Assembly (NCBI GenBank): GCA_017792465.1
Contig: CP051234.1
Span: forward strand, 2,358,606 to 2,422,605
DNA: 64,000 bases
Direction of reading: 5' to 3'
Origin: Filomicrobium sp.
GTDB lineage: Bacteria > Pseudomonadota > Alphaproteobacteria > Rhizobiales > Hyphomicrobiaceae
A program made the position numbers and the translations under genes. The first letter of the stretch is position 1; each line of letters starts with the position of its first letter. Shown piece by piece: positions 25,745 through 34,134 of the stretch. Below the pieces are notes generated by a model that made no database searches, was not told the DNA's origin, and saw only the letters and a list, made by a program, of their open reading frames with translations.

Positions 25745-27697
25745 TCAGCTCGACTTCTTGACGCGCATGTACCATTCGACGAGGCGGCGGACTTGGCGTG
25801 CGGTGTAGCCGCGGTCGATCATCCGCTGGACGAACTCCTCGTGCTTCTTCTCAGTCTCGCCGTCCTTCTTGGCACCGAAGCTGATGACGGGGAGCAGGTC
25901 TTCGACCTGGGAGAACATGCGCCGCTCGATGACGTCGCGGATCTTCTCGTAGCTCGTCCAGCTCGGGTTCTTGCCACCGTTCTTAGCACGGGCTCTGAGC
26001 GAGAACTTGACGACCTCGTAGCGGAAGTCCTTCGGGTTGGCGATGCCGGCGGGCTTCTCGATCTTGGAGAGTTCCTGATCGAGCAGTTCGCGGCTCATCA
26101 ACTGACCGGTATCAGGATCCTTGAAGTCGTGGTCCTCAATCCAGGCGTCAGCGTAGGCGACGTATCGATCGAAGAGATTCTGGCCGAACTCGTTATAGGA
26201 TTCCAGATAGGCTTTCTGGATTTCGTTACCGATGAACTCGGCGTAACGCTGACCGAGCTCTTCCTTGATGAACTCGATATAGCGATCCTCGGTCTCGGCC
26301 GGGAGCTGCTCGCGGCGGATCGCCTGTTCGAGGACATACATGAGGTGGACCGGATCGGCGGCGACCTCCTCGTTGTCGTGGTTGAAGGTTTCAGAGAGGA
26401 TCTTGTATGCAAACCGCGTTGAGACGCCGTCCATACCTTCGGTGACGCCAGCTGAGTCTTTGTATTCCTGAACGCTCCGCGCATGCGGGTCGGTTTCTTT
26501 GAGGCTTTCACCATCATAAACGCGCAGCTTGGAATAGAGCGTCGAGTTCTCATGTTCACGCAGTCGCGACAAGACCGAGAACTGTGACAGCATCTCAAGC
26601 GTTCCGGGAGCACATGGCGCCTCGGCGAGCTCACTGGAAGCCAAGAGCTTCTCGTAGATCTTCTTCTCGTCGGATGCGCGCAGCGAATACGGAACCGACA
26701 CAACGTAGATACGGTCGAGGAAGGCTTCGTTGTTCTTGTTGTTGCGGAATGACTTCCATTCGCTCTCGTTAGAGTGGGCCAAGATGATGCCCTGGTAGGG
26801 GAGCGAGCCGACGTTCTCGGTGCCGACGTAGCTGCCGTCCTGGGTTGCCGTCAGCAACGGGTGCAGCATCTTGATGGGCGCCTTGAACATCTCGACGAAT
26901 TCCATCACGCCCTGCGTCGTGCGGTTGAGGCCGCCCGAATAGGAGTAGGCGTCAGGATCGTTCTGACCGAAGAATTCAAGTTTACGGATGTCGACACGTC
27001 CGACGAGTGAGGCGATGTCCTGGTTGTTCTCGTCACCGGGTTCCGTCTTGGCGATGCCAATCTGGCGCAACCGCGATGGATAAACTTTGACGACCGAGAA
27101 CTTGGACAAGTCGCCGCCATACTCATCGAGCCGCTTCATGGCCCATGGGCTCATGATGCCGGTCAGGCGGCGGCGCGGAATGTTGTACTTTTCGAGCAGA
27201 ACCGGCGCCATCTGCTCGGGGTTGAAGAGGCCCAGCGGGCTTTCAAAAATCGGTGAGATTTCATCGCCGGCCTTGAGCACGTAGATGGGGCAATGCTCCA
27301 TCAGCTCTTTGAGGCGTTCTGCAAGCGACGACTTACCGCCGCCGACAGGGCCCAGCAGGTAGAGGATCTGCTTGCGCTCTTCGAGACCTTGTGCGGCCGA
27401 ACGGAAGAACCCGACGATGCGTTCGATTGTTTCTTCGAGGCCGTAGAAGTCTTTGAAGGCCGGGTAGACCTTGATCGTCCGGTTCATGAAGATGCGACTG
27501 AGGCGCAGGTCGCGGGAGGTGTCGACAAGCTCGGGCTCGCCGATCGCCTCCATCATGCGCTCGGCAGCACTGGCGTAGCAGGACGGGTCTGTCCGGCAAG
27601 CCTCCAGATATTCCTTCAAGGTCATTTCGACTGGGCGGTGCTTGTCGAATGACTGCGCGAACTCGTTGAAGAGCGAATCTTCTGTCGGCAAGGTCAT
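25745..27697 (-). CDS. prkA: PrkA-type serine protein kinase (YeaG family)
   Basis: About 650 residues. The N-terminal AAA-like domain has the P-loop LLGPVGGGKSSLAERL (about residues 114-129) and PIYVLKAGDEISPIFESPL. The C-terminal half is the PrkA kinase-type domain (RMFSQVEDLLPVISFG near the end). PrkA/YeaG proteins couple ATP hydrolysis to Ser/Thr phosphorylation or protease-like AAA activity; the precise activity is debated. The start MTLPTEDSLFNEF at 27697 has GGAG five bases upstream, so it is preferred over the ATG at 27709. First gene of prkA-yeaH-spoVR, a widely conserved stress module. Confidence 0.95.
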   Translation of the reverse strand: MTLPTEDSLFNEFAQSFDKHRPVEMTLKEYLEACRTDPSCYASAAERMMEAIGEPELVDTSRDLRLSRIFMNRTIKVYPAFKDFYGLEETIERIVGFFRSAAQGLEERKQILYLLGPVGGGKSSLAERLKELMEHCPIYVLKAGDEISPIFESPLGLFNPEQMAPVLLEKYNIPRRRLTGIMSPWAMKRLDEYGGDLSKFSVVKVYPSRLRQIGIAKTEPGDENNQDIASLVGRVDIRKLEFFGQNDPDAYSYSGGLNRTTQGVMEFVEMFKAPIKMLHPLLTATQDGSYVGTENVGSLPYQGIILAHSNESEWKSFRNNKNNEAFLDRIYVVSVPYSLRASDEKKIYEKLLASSELAEAPCAPGTLEMLSQFSVLSRLREHENSTLYSKLRVYDGESLKETDPHARSVQEYKDSAGVTEGMDGVSTRFAYKILSETFNHDNEEVAADPVHLMYVLEQAIRREQLPAETEDRYIEFIKEELGQRYAEFIGNEIQKAYLESYNEFGQNLFDRYVAYADAWIEDHDFKDPDTGQLMSRELLDQELSKIEKPAGIANPKDFRYEVVKFSLRARAKNGGKNPSWTSYEKIRDVIERRMFSQVEDLLPVISFGAKKDGETEKKHEEFVQRMIDRGYTARQVRRLVEWYMRVKKSS

Positions 27698-28181
27698 AGC
27701 GAGCTCCATCTTGTTTCAAGAGCGTCCGCAGCATCCGCGTTGCGGACAAGCTCAATTGTGAACCTATCAAGTATATAGGGTCCAATCACAGCGCCGGTAA
27801 GGCGGGACATGGTTTGTCGCCGACAAGGAGTTCCGCCGGTCTGCCAGCTAAGCGACAAATCAAAGTACAATCCGAAAACGTGGGGCAGGGGTCGTAGTGC
27901 GGCCAGCGCTATCCACGCCACTAATCCAATGACTGCCATTCTGAATGCGGCCTATCCAGCAATGCCGACTGCTCAGGCTGTCCCCGGCTCCATCACCCGT
28001 GCTTCATCATCGCAAACCCCCACGCATATGCAACATCAATAATGTTATTACGGTAACTGTTTGGCATAGCGTGACTTACAAGAGCCACTGGCAACGCCGG
28101 TATGCGGGCCGATGCGATGATCGGCCGAAATAGCAAATATCGGGGGAAAAGGTGGGCATCCGCAGCGATTGCGGGCGAAAT
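27698..28181. other. Intergenic region upstream of prkA
   Basis: It contains the prkA leader: a hairpin GTCCGCA-n10-TGCGGAC at 27724-27747, and the dyad CCTATATACTTGATAGG (minus strand, 27763-27779). From 27800 to 28181 no gene, repeat or terminator is apparent. Confidence 0.55.
27724..27779 (-). promoter_or_regulatory. Possible prkA leader hairpin and operator-like dyad
   Basis: The hairpin GTCCGCA/TGCGGAC lies 27 bases before the prkA start codon. A second symmetrical sequence, CCTAT-n7-ATAGG, lies 66-82 bases before it, near where a promoter is expected (TTGGAC occurs just upstream of it on the minus strand, but no good -10 at 17 bases). No general-stress (EcfG) motif GGAAC-N16/17-CGTT was found. 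Function is a guess. Confidence 0.3.
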
Positions 28182-28256
28182 TGGCAGTCCCTAGGGGAAT
28201 CGAACCCCTCTTTCCAGAATGAAAATCTGGCGTCCTAACCGATAGACGAAGGGACC
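28182..28256 (-). tRNA. tRNA-Glu(UUC)
   Basis: The minus strand gives a full cloverleaf: acceptor GGTCCCT/AGGGACT, anticodon stem CCAGA/TCTGG with loop TTTTCAT (anticodon TTC), T-arm AGGGG-TTCGATT-CCCCT and an encoded CCA end. The discriminator base is G. It stands alone, with no rRNA nearby. No integration site duplication or integrase is visible next to it. Confidence 0.96.
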
Positions 28257-28422
28257 GCGCGAGCCCCGGGTTATATTTCGCTTCGCTGGCTAATTCAAGC
28301 CTCTGCGGAAGACATTTTGTCCGGGCCCCTAAAATGGGGATTTGCTTCTTTTTTCCAAGGCCTTCGGGGCGGATCGATAGCGTGTTTTGACGGTGAACCC
28401 TGGGCCTACCAAGACAGGAAGT

Positions 28423-30279
28423 TTATTTCTTACCTTTGCCGGACGCCGCCGCGTCTTCGATAGTCAATTCGATCCGGTTGCGTCCGCCCCACGTATCGCG
28501 GCGAATCGTACCGCAAATGTGGACCGGCATCCCGCCGTTCGCGGCGAGCAGGAAATCGCCAAGCGGCTGACCGGCTGCGCGGAAGGCGATGGCGTCCAGG
28601 CGCGAACCGTCTCCAGCCTCGACAACGGCGCGGACGTGGGCGTCTCCGACGATTTTTGCAAACCGGACGCGGTGGGCTGGAAAGACGAAGCGCGGCTGCG
28701 GATTGCCCTGACCGTATGGCCCGGCGCGATCGAGCAGCGTGATCAGTTCGTCCTTTGCGGCCGACGGCGTCAGCGCTCCATCAATTTCAAGAGCCGCGGC
28801 GGCGCGCGCTTCCTGCGTGCTTTCGGCGAGTTCCTTGCCAAGGTAACCTTTCAGTTCGGCGAGCTTATTTTGGGCGACCGTCAATCCGGCCGCCATGGCG
28901 TGACCGCCGCCTTTGAGCAGCAGTCCATCGGCGACGGCGGCTCTTACGGCGCGGCCAATATCGACGCCGGAGACCGACCGCAATGAGCCGGTTCCTGTCA
29001 GCTCACCGGTCGCGGCATCCTTGGTCCAGGACAGCACGCAGGATGGCCTTTGGAAGCGATCTGTCAGACGGCTGGCGACCAGACCGACGATGCCTTTGTG
29101 CCAGTCTTCCGCTCCCAGAACGATGATCGGTAGATCGGGCTCCTTGGCGACTTCTGCTTCGGCTTCGGCCATCGCCTGGTCGAGCGTTTGGGTTTCGATG
29201 GCCTTGCGCTCACGATTGAGCCGGTCCAGCGTTTCGGCAATCTTATGGGCTTCACGTGGATTGGATTGGCTCAGCAGGCGCGCGCCGAGGCCTGAGTCGC
29301 CGATGCGTCCGCCGGCATTGATGCGCGGGCCCAGGATATAACCCAAGTGATAGGGTGTCGGCGCCTGGTCGAGGCCGGCTGCATCGAAGAGTGCGCGCAG
29401 GCCGATGTTATGACGCTGGCGCATGACCTGTAGGCCTTTGGTGACGTAGGCGCGGTTCAAGCCTTCGAGCGGCACGACATCGCAGACTGTGGCGAGTGCG
29501 ACGAGGTCGAGTTCGCCCATCAGTGCGTGTTCTTTGCGGTCACCGGCATAGTATCCGCGTGTGCGCAGTTCACGGGCAATCGCGACCAGCACCAGGAAGA
29601 CGACGCCTGCCGCGCAGAGGTGGCCTTGTCCGGAGACATCATCCTGGCGGTTGGGATTGATGACGGAATGGACGTCGGGCAGCGTTTCATCAGACTGGTG
29701 GTGGTCGATGACGATGACTTCGGCGCCGCAGCTCTTGGCATGGGCGAGGGGTTCAAAGCTCGTTGTCCCGCAGTCGACCGTAATGATCAGGCTGGCGCCT
29801 TCCTTGGCCAATTCCTCGATGGCCTTGGCGTTCGGGCCATAGCCTTCGAACAACCGGTCGGGGATATAGACGCGGTTTTTTATTCCGTGATGTGAAAGAA
29901 AGCGCGCCATTAACGCCGATGAGCACGCGCCATCGACGTCATAATCGCCGAAGACTGCAACCTGTTCGCCCTTCTCAACCGCATCCGCGATGCGGGCAGC
30001 GGCCTTCGTCATGTCGCGAAGGTCGCTGGGGTCGGGCATCAGGGCTTTGAGCGAGGGATCGAGAAAGACGGGGACGTCGTCAATGCCGACACCGCGGCCG
30101 GCCAAGACGCGTCCGAGCACCTCGGGCAGACCGTGCCGCTGGGCAATTGCCGTTGCGATCGCGTGATCATGGCCGCTGAGGCGCTCTTTCCAGAAGAAGC
30201 CGCGAATAGACTCCTCGACGCCAAGGAATGCGTCTCTTGGTTCGTCGGCTGGTTCGGTAATTTCTCGTACTGCGCCCAT
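28423..30279 (-). CDS. recJ: Single-stranded-DNA-specific exonuclease RecJ
   Basis: A 618-residue 5'-3' exonuclease for recombination and repair. DHH-superfamily motifs are clear: VFGDYDVDGACSSALM, IITVDCGTTS, EVIVIDHHQSDE and, in the DHHA1 part, GGGHAMAAGLTV. The C-terminal OB-like region (RFVFPAHRVRFAKIVGD ... HICGTIRRDTWGGRNRIELTIEDAA) is complete. Length is normal for alphaproteobacteria. Start at 30279 with GGGGGCCGG upstream. It lies downstream of the PPTase/deacetylase genes on the same strand, 100 bases from the PPTase. Confidence 0.97.
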   Translation of the reverse strand: MGAVREITEPADEPRDAFLGVEESIRGFFWKERLSGHDHAIATAIAQRHGLPEVLGRVLAGRGVGIDDVPVFLDPSLKALMPDPSDLRDMTKAAARIADAVEKGEQVAVFGDYDVDGACSSALMARFLSHHGIKNRVYIPDRLFEGYGPNAKAIEELAKEGASLIITVDCGTTSFEPLAHAKSCGAEVIVIDHHQSDETLPDVHSVINPNRQDDVSGQGHLCAAGVVFLVLVAIARELRTRGYYAGDRKEHALMGELDLVALATVCDVVPLEGLNRAYVTKGLQVMRQRHNIGLRALFDAAGLDQAPTPYHLGYILGPRINAGGRIGDSGLGARLLSQSNPREAHKIAETLDRLNRERKAIETQTLDQAMAEAEAEVAKEPDLPIIVLGAEDWHKGIVGLVASRLTDRFQRPSCVLSWTKDAATGELTGTGSLRSVSGVDIGRAVRAAVADGLLLKGGGHAMAAGLTVAQNKLAELKGYLGKELAESTQEARAAAALEIDGALTPSAAKDELITLLDRAGPYGQGNPQPRFVFPAHRVRFAKIVGDAHVRAVVEAGDGSRLDAIAFRAAGQPLGDFLLAANGGMPVHICGTIRRDTWGGRNRIELTIEDAAASGKGKK

Positions 30280-30378
30280 GGTTCCGGCCCCCTTGCTTAT
30301 GTTGCCTCTACCCCGATTCGATGGTGATGGACGATGGCGGGGATGGGGATAACCGGCATAAGTCGAGGCTCGCGCCGC

Positions 30379-31140
30379 TTAATCGATTGTATGCAATTCG
30401 CGGATGGTGAATTCGGCCCCGTGTGGTGCGATGAGGGCCGCGGCGCCGGCGAGCCCGTCGGCGGGGGAAAAATCGTATAGCAGCCAATCTCTGGCGGCTT
30501 TCTCACCGTCGCCGATTGCGATCACGCGGGGCGGTTCGTCTGCTGCCAACGAGACCTGAAAGCTCGCCAGCCCGCGCCTAATGCCTTCGCCCGTTGCCTT
30601 CAGAAAAGCTTCCTTGCGGGTCCAGCATCGAAAGAGCGCAGGGAGCTGCTCGCCTTCGGGCAGGGCGTCGATCTCGTCGGCTTCCTGGGTGGTAAAGAAG
30701 CGGCGGGCAAAGCCGTCTCGCACGGAGCGGATCGCTTCGATGTCGATACCGACTTCAGCGGTTTCGCAGATCGCGAGCGCAGCGTTATCGGCGCAGTGGC
30801 TCAGGTTGAAATGAACCGGTTTGGGCGTCTCCGGCGCGAGGAAGGGCTTGCCGTCGGGGCTGACGCAAAAGGCGATATCTTCGGGTCGGCGGCCAATTTT
30901 GCGGGCGAGGATCTGGCGCATGCGCGCGTGGGCGATGATGTAGCGGCGTTTGTGGTCCTGGTGTGCCAGCCGATCTACTCTATCGCGTTCGTGTTCCGAC
31001 AGGATGGTGCGCATCGCATCGACTGCAGGCTCTTCGTCGATCAGCGAATAAAGCCAGATTTCGACGGCGTGGGGAGGTGCCTGACCAGGAGCGGCAGCCT
31101 GATCGGCGATTGGATAGCCCGCAGAACCGCGCGACGTCAT
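30379..31140 (-). CDS. 4'-Phosphopantetheinyl transferase (Sfp/Gsp type)
   Basis: A 253-residue enzyme transferring the phosphopantetheine arm from CoA to carrier proteins. Sfp-type motifs are all present: PVHFNLSHCADNAALAI, VGIDIEAIR with the Mg-binding Asp/Glu, and WTRKEAFLKATGEGI. Its start overlaps the stop of the upstream polysaccharide deacetylase gene (ATGA), so the two are translationally coupled, although no polyketide or peptide synthase is nearby. The carrier protein target, perhaps of fatty-acid, lysine or secondary metabolism type, cannot be inferred. Confidence 0.93.
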   Translation of the reverse strand: MTSRGSAGYPIADQAAAPGQAPPHAVEIWLYSLIDEEPAVDAMRTILSEHERDRVDRLAHQDHKRRYIIAHARMRQILARKIGRRPEDIAFCVSPDGKPFLAPETPKPVHFNLSHCADNAALAICETAEVGIDIEAIRSVRDGFARRFFTTQEADEIDALPEGEQLPALFRCWTRKEAFLKATGEGIRRGLASFQVSLAADEPPRVIAIGDGEKAARDWLLYDFSPADGLAGAAALIAPHGAEFTIRELHTID

Positions 31141-32342
31141 CTCAGTCTCAGGTAGGGCGGGTAAACGTCGGGACCTTCGTAACGTCTGTTGCCGACGTTT
31201 GCTGCCGATTTCCGCTTTGTCTTCGCGCCAGCTTCATCCGAAGGCCGCTCGACCTTGCTCTTCCAGGGCAGGACTTCGTCGCTTTTAGCGTTCGGCTTGG
31301 GTGGGCCAACCAGCTTCGGCTTGGATGTGGTCTTCTCAGAATTCGCTGTGGTCTTCTTGGAACCCTTCAGCTTACCGACGATGGCGCGACGCTTCTTCTC
31401 GACGCGATGACGGGCCGGGGGCGCGATGAGTGTGACGGGGAGCGTATAACCGGCATTCTGGCGCGCATCGTCGCGCAACTCGGAGATCGCTCCGTAAAAC
31501 GGCATCAGGCGCGGTGTCTTGTGGCTCTTGGCCAGCTTCTCGGAGACCTTTTTGCGGAATTCGTCGACCAATTTTGGTTTGGCAACCAGCGGCTTCTTGA
31601 GGCGCAAATGAACGACCTTGTAGCCGTCGGCTTTCAAGCCATCGAGGATCGCCGGAAGCGCTTTTGCCGTCGCCGGCTTTATGTCATGGAAAAGAAGAAT
31701 CCCGCCACCACGCGCCTTGGTTCTGGCAAGCGTCACCCGGGCGAGTTCTTCAGGGCTCGAAATGAAGCTGTCGTCCGACACGACATCGACGGTGAAGCTG
31801 GCGATCCCGCGGCCTTGCAGATAGGTCAGCAGGCTGGCTGAATCATTGAGTCCAGTGAAGCGGAAGAACGGTGCAACGCCGCCGCCTGTCGCTGCTTCCA
31901 GGGCGGCGAAACCGCGCTCGATTTGATCTTGGGCCTTAGCAGGCGACATTCTAGGCAAATGGCGGGGATGCGACCAGGTGTGGCCGCCCAGAGTATGGCC
32001 GCGAGCGATGACATCACGGGCAACGTCGGGATAGGCCACCGCCATCTTTCCGACCGAGAAAAACGTCGCCAGCGTGCAGTGCCGGTCGAGAATATCGAGG
32101 ATCTTCGGCGTCACCCATGGGCTTGGCCCGTCGTCGAAGGTCAGGACGACCTCCTTGTCGCGCAGGAAGCTGGGTTCGCGATCCTCTTTGGTCAGCGCGC
32201 CAAATAGCGGGCCGCCGTCGGCGTCGATTTCAACAACGCGTTCGATGTTCAGGGCCGTCTCAGGGCGCGCGCATTCGCCAGCGGTCAGCGGAGAGGCTAA
32301 CGCCAGGGCAAGCAGAAACATGGCCACCATTAAGTTGCGCAT
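31137..32342 (-). CDS. Exported polysaccharide deacetylase (NodB fold), first paralogue
   Basis: A 401-residue protein with a signal peptide (MRNLMVAMFLLALALASPLTAG). The NodB domain (about 55-240) shows VVLTFDDGPSPWV (metal-binding Asp pair), GHTLGGHTWSHPRH (His-x3-His), PFFRFTGLNDSASLL and GGILLFHDIKPATAKALP. These are motifs 1-5 of family CE4. The C-terminal 110 residues are rich in Lys, Ser and Pro (KKRRAIVGKLKGSKKTTANS) and end PPYLRLR. The substrate could be peptidoglycan or an exported polysaccharide. A paralogue precedes it by 230 bases on the same strand, and the PPTase gene overlaps its end. Confidence 0.92.
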   Translation of the reverse strand: MRNLMVAMFLLALALASPLTAGECARPETALNIERVVEIDADGGPLFGALTKEDREPSFLRDKEVVLTFDDGPSPWVTPKILDILDRHCTLATFFSVGKMAVAYPDVARDVIARGHTLGGHTWSHPRHLPRMSPAKAQDQIERGFAALEAATGGGVAPFFRFTGLNDSASLLTYLQGRGIASFTVDVVSDDSFISSPEELARVTLARTKARGGGILLFHDIKPATAKALPAILDGLKADGYKVVHLRLKKPLVAKPKLVDEFRKKVSEKLAKSHKTPRLMPFYGAISELRDDARQNAGYTLPVTLIAPPARHRVEKKRRAIVGKLKGSKKTTANSEKTTSKPKLVGPPKPNAKSDEVLPWKSKVERPSDEAGAKTKRKSAANVGNRRYEGPDVYPPYLRLR

Positions 32343-32574
32343 GCATATCCCAAGACAATTCGATCGTTACGGAGCCGCGAGACTCAAAACCCTGTCACAC
32401 TATAACAGATTGCGTGGCGGTGCGATGGCGTCTCTCGCGCACACCCTTTCGCTTTCGTTATTGACGCGACCGCGGAGCCGCCGCGACCTCAAAAATCCAC
32501 GTTATTCTATTTAAAATTCAAACCCTTAGAGCTATCTTGCTGCGGAAATCGCGAAGCCTGCAACCCAGCGTCTG

Positions 32575-33711
32575 TTAGTGTCCGTTCGAGAAGGCCGCCT
32601 TGCGCCAATCGTCTACGGGTGGCGCTTCGTGGGCCGATGCTGAATGTGTTTTCTTGCGCTTCGTCTTGCTCGGTGCGGATGCTTTCTCCTCAGCCTTGGC
32701 ATCGTTGAGGAGCGATTTGCGCAATTTTGCAGATGTTGGGCGGGCGATACCGGATCGCTCAGGCAACGGGGCTTTGAACAGGCCGCGCGGAACGATCTTC
32801 AATGGCTTGGCTTCAGGGAATTGATCGGCACTGGCGATCGGCCAGACCATCGAGCGCGAAGCAAGCGGCCGGCTGGCGACGTATTTCTTGCGGCGATCGG
32901 CCTCTTTTTTGGCAATCGCGTCGTATTTTTCCAATGTTGTTACGGGGCTCTTGGGCACGATGTGGACGACCTTGTAGCCTTCCTTTGCCAAGGCATCGAG
33001 GAGCGGTTTAATTCCGCTGGATGTCGATCTCTGGATGTCGTGCATGAGGATGATACCCTTCCCCTGCCGTTTCAATCCTTTCAGAACGCGGTTCATCATC
33101 ACCGATCCGCTACGGGTGCGGAAATCGAGCGAATCGATGTCGATGGAAAAGATGCCGACGCCGCGATCTTTCAGATGCGCCTGCATGCTCTTGGGATCGC
33201 TCAAATAGGGGAAGCGGAAGAACGGAGCAGCGGGTTTGCCGAGCGCCAGTGAGACGGCGCTGATACCCAGCTCGATTTCCTTTGTCGCGCTGGCGGTGCT
33301 TAAGCGGCCTTCCATTTTGTGCGACCAGCTGTGGTTTGCAACCGTGTGGCCACGCTTATCGATTTCGCGCACCATATTGGGATCGACCAGTGCCATCCTG
33401 CCGACCATGAAGAAGGTTGCTTTGGTGCAGTGGCCTTCCAGCGCGTTGAGGACGGACGTCGTTTTCGGGCGCAGGGGACCGTCGTCGAACGTCAGGACGA
33501 TTTCGCCGGGCTTCAGGAAATCGATGTCCTTATATTGCATGTTGCCGAAGCGCGCGCCTTTGCTGGTATCGATCTCGACGACACGCGAGACGCCCAAAAC
33601 GCCCTTGCGTTCAGAACACGGCGGCTTATCGGCTTTGGCCGGAGCCGCGCTGGCGAGAACCCCAGCCGCAACGCCGAACAAAGCAAACGTTTTTGTCGCA
33701 ATCCGCCACAT
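32575..33711 (-). CDS. Exported polysaccharide deacetylase (NodB fold), second paralogue
   Basis: A 378-residue protein with a signal peptide (TKTFALFGVAAGVLASAAPAKA). CE4 motifs: IVLTFDDGPLRPK, GHTVANHSWSHKMEG, APFFRFPYLSDPKSM and GKGIILMHDIQRSTSSGIKP. It shares CSERKGVLGVSRVVEID at the start of the mature chain with a related stretch in the neighbour (ECARPETALNIERVVEID), so the pair arose by duplication. A basic C-terminal extension (KAEEKASAPSKTKRKKTHSAS) follows the domain. Likely secreted or periplasmic; the substrate is unknown. It is transcribed toward the first paralogue. Confidence 0.92.
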   Translation of the reverse strand: MWRIATKTFALFGVAAGVLASAAPAKADKPPCSERKGVLGVSRVVEIDTSKGARFGNMQYKDIDFLKPGEIVLTFDDGPLRPKTTSVLNALEGHCTKATFFMVGRMALVDPNMVREIDKRGHTVANHSWSHKMEGRLSTASATKEIELGISAVSLALGKPAAPFFRFPYLSDPKSMQAHLKDRGVGIFSIDIDSLDFRTRSGSVMMNRVLKGLKRQGKGIILMHDIQRSTSSGIKPLLDALAKEGYKVVHIVPKSPVTTLEKYDAIAKKEADRRKKYVASRPLASRSMVWPIASADQFPEAKPLKIVPRGLFKAPLPERSGIARPTSAKLRKSLLNDAKAEEKASAPSKTKRKKTHSASAHEAPPVDDWRKAAFSNGH

Positions 33712-34134
33712 ACCGGTTCCCTCACCGCCAAGCGCTGGGACACAAGGTCAACCTGCCCAGCCTGAAAAGATTTGCCACTGATTACGCTCTTACGCGCCAG
33801 ATTACGAAATATCTCTGAACGAAACAGTCATTTTCCAAGAGGGTGATGCTGGTTTGTCCGCATGATGGTGCGCGTCTGCCGCAACTTGTGCTAATCGTTA
33901 TCGTGTTTCATTGACAATCGTCATGCTGCGAATAGACCGGAGGCCGCGTGGGGCTGGCAGTTGGACCACTCCGCGCGATTCGGTCCACTCGGGCCCGGAC
34001 TGGCGGAGCTGCAACACTTGCCTGAAGCTGGTGGCAAGTCTTAATTCCGCTGAACGGCATGCCATCTTTTCACTCTTTGCTGCGAAACTGCGGCAGGGTT
34101 AGTCACCGAAATTTGAACTACGACGGGAGAGCTT
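33712..34134. other. Divergent intergenic region before mgtE
   Basis: It lies between divergent deacetylase and mgtE genes. It holds a hairpin ACTTGCC-n10-GGCAAGT at 34016-34039, about 95 bases before the mgtE start, and a near-repeat GGACCACTC / GGTCCACTC at about 33964 and 33982. No known magnesium riboswitch (M-box) pattern was recognised. No gene seen. Confidence 0.45.

Noticed and set aside
28182-28256. tRNA-Glu as an integration site of a genomic island
   Set aside because: No integrase, no duplicated tRNA end and ordinary housekeeping genes on both sides.
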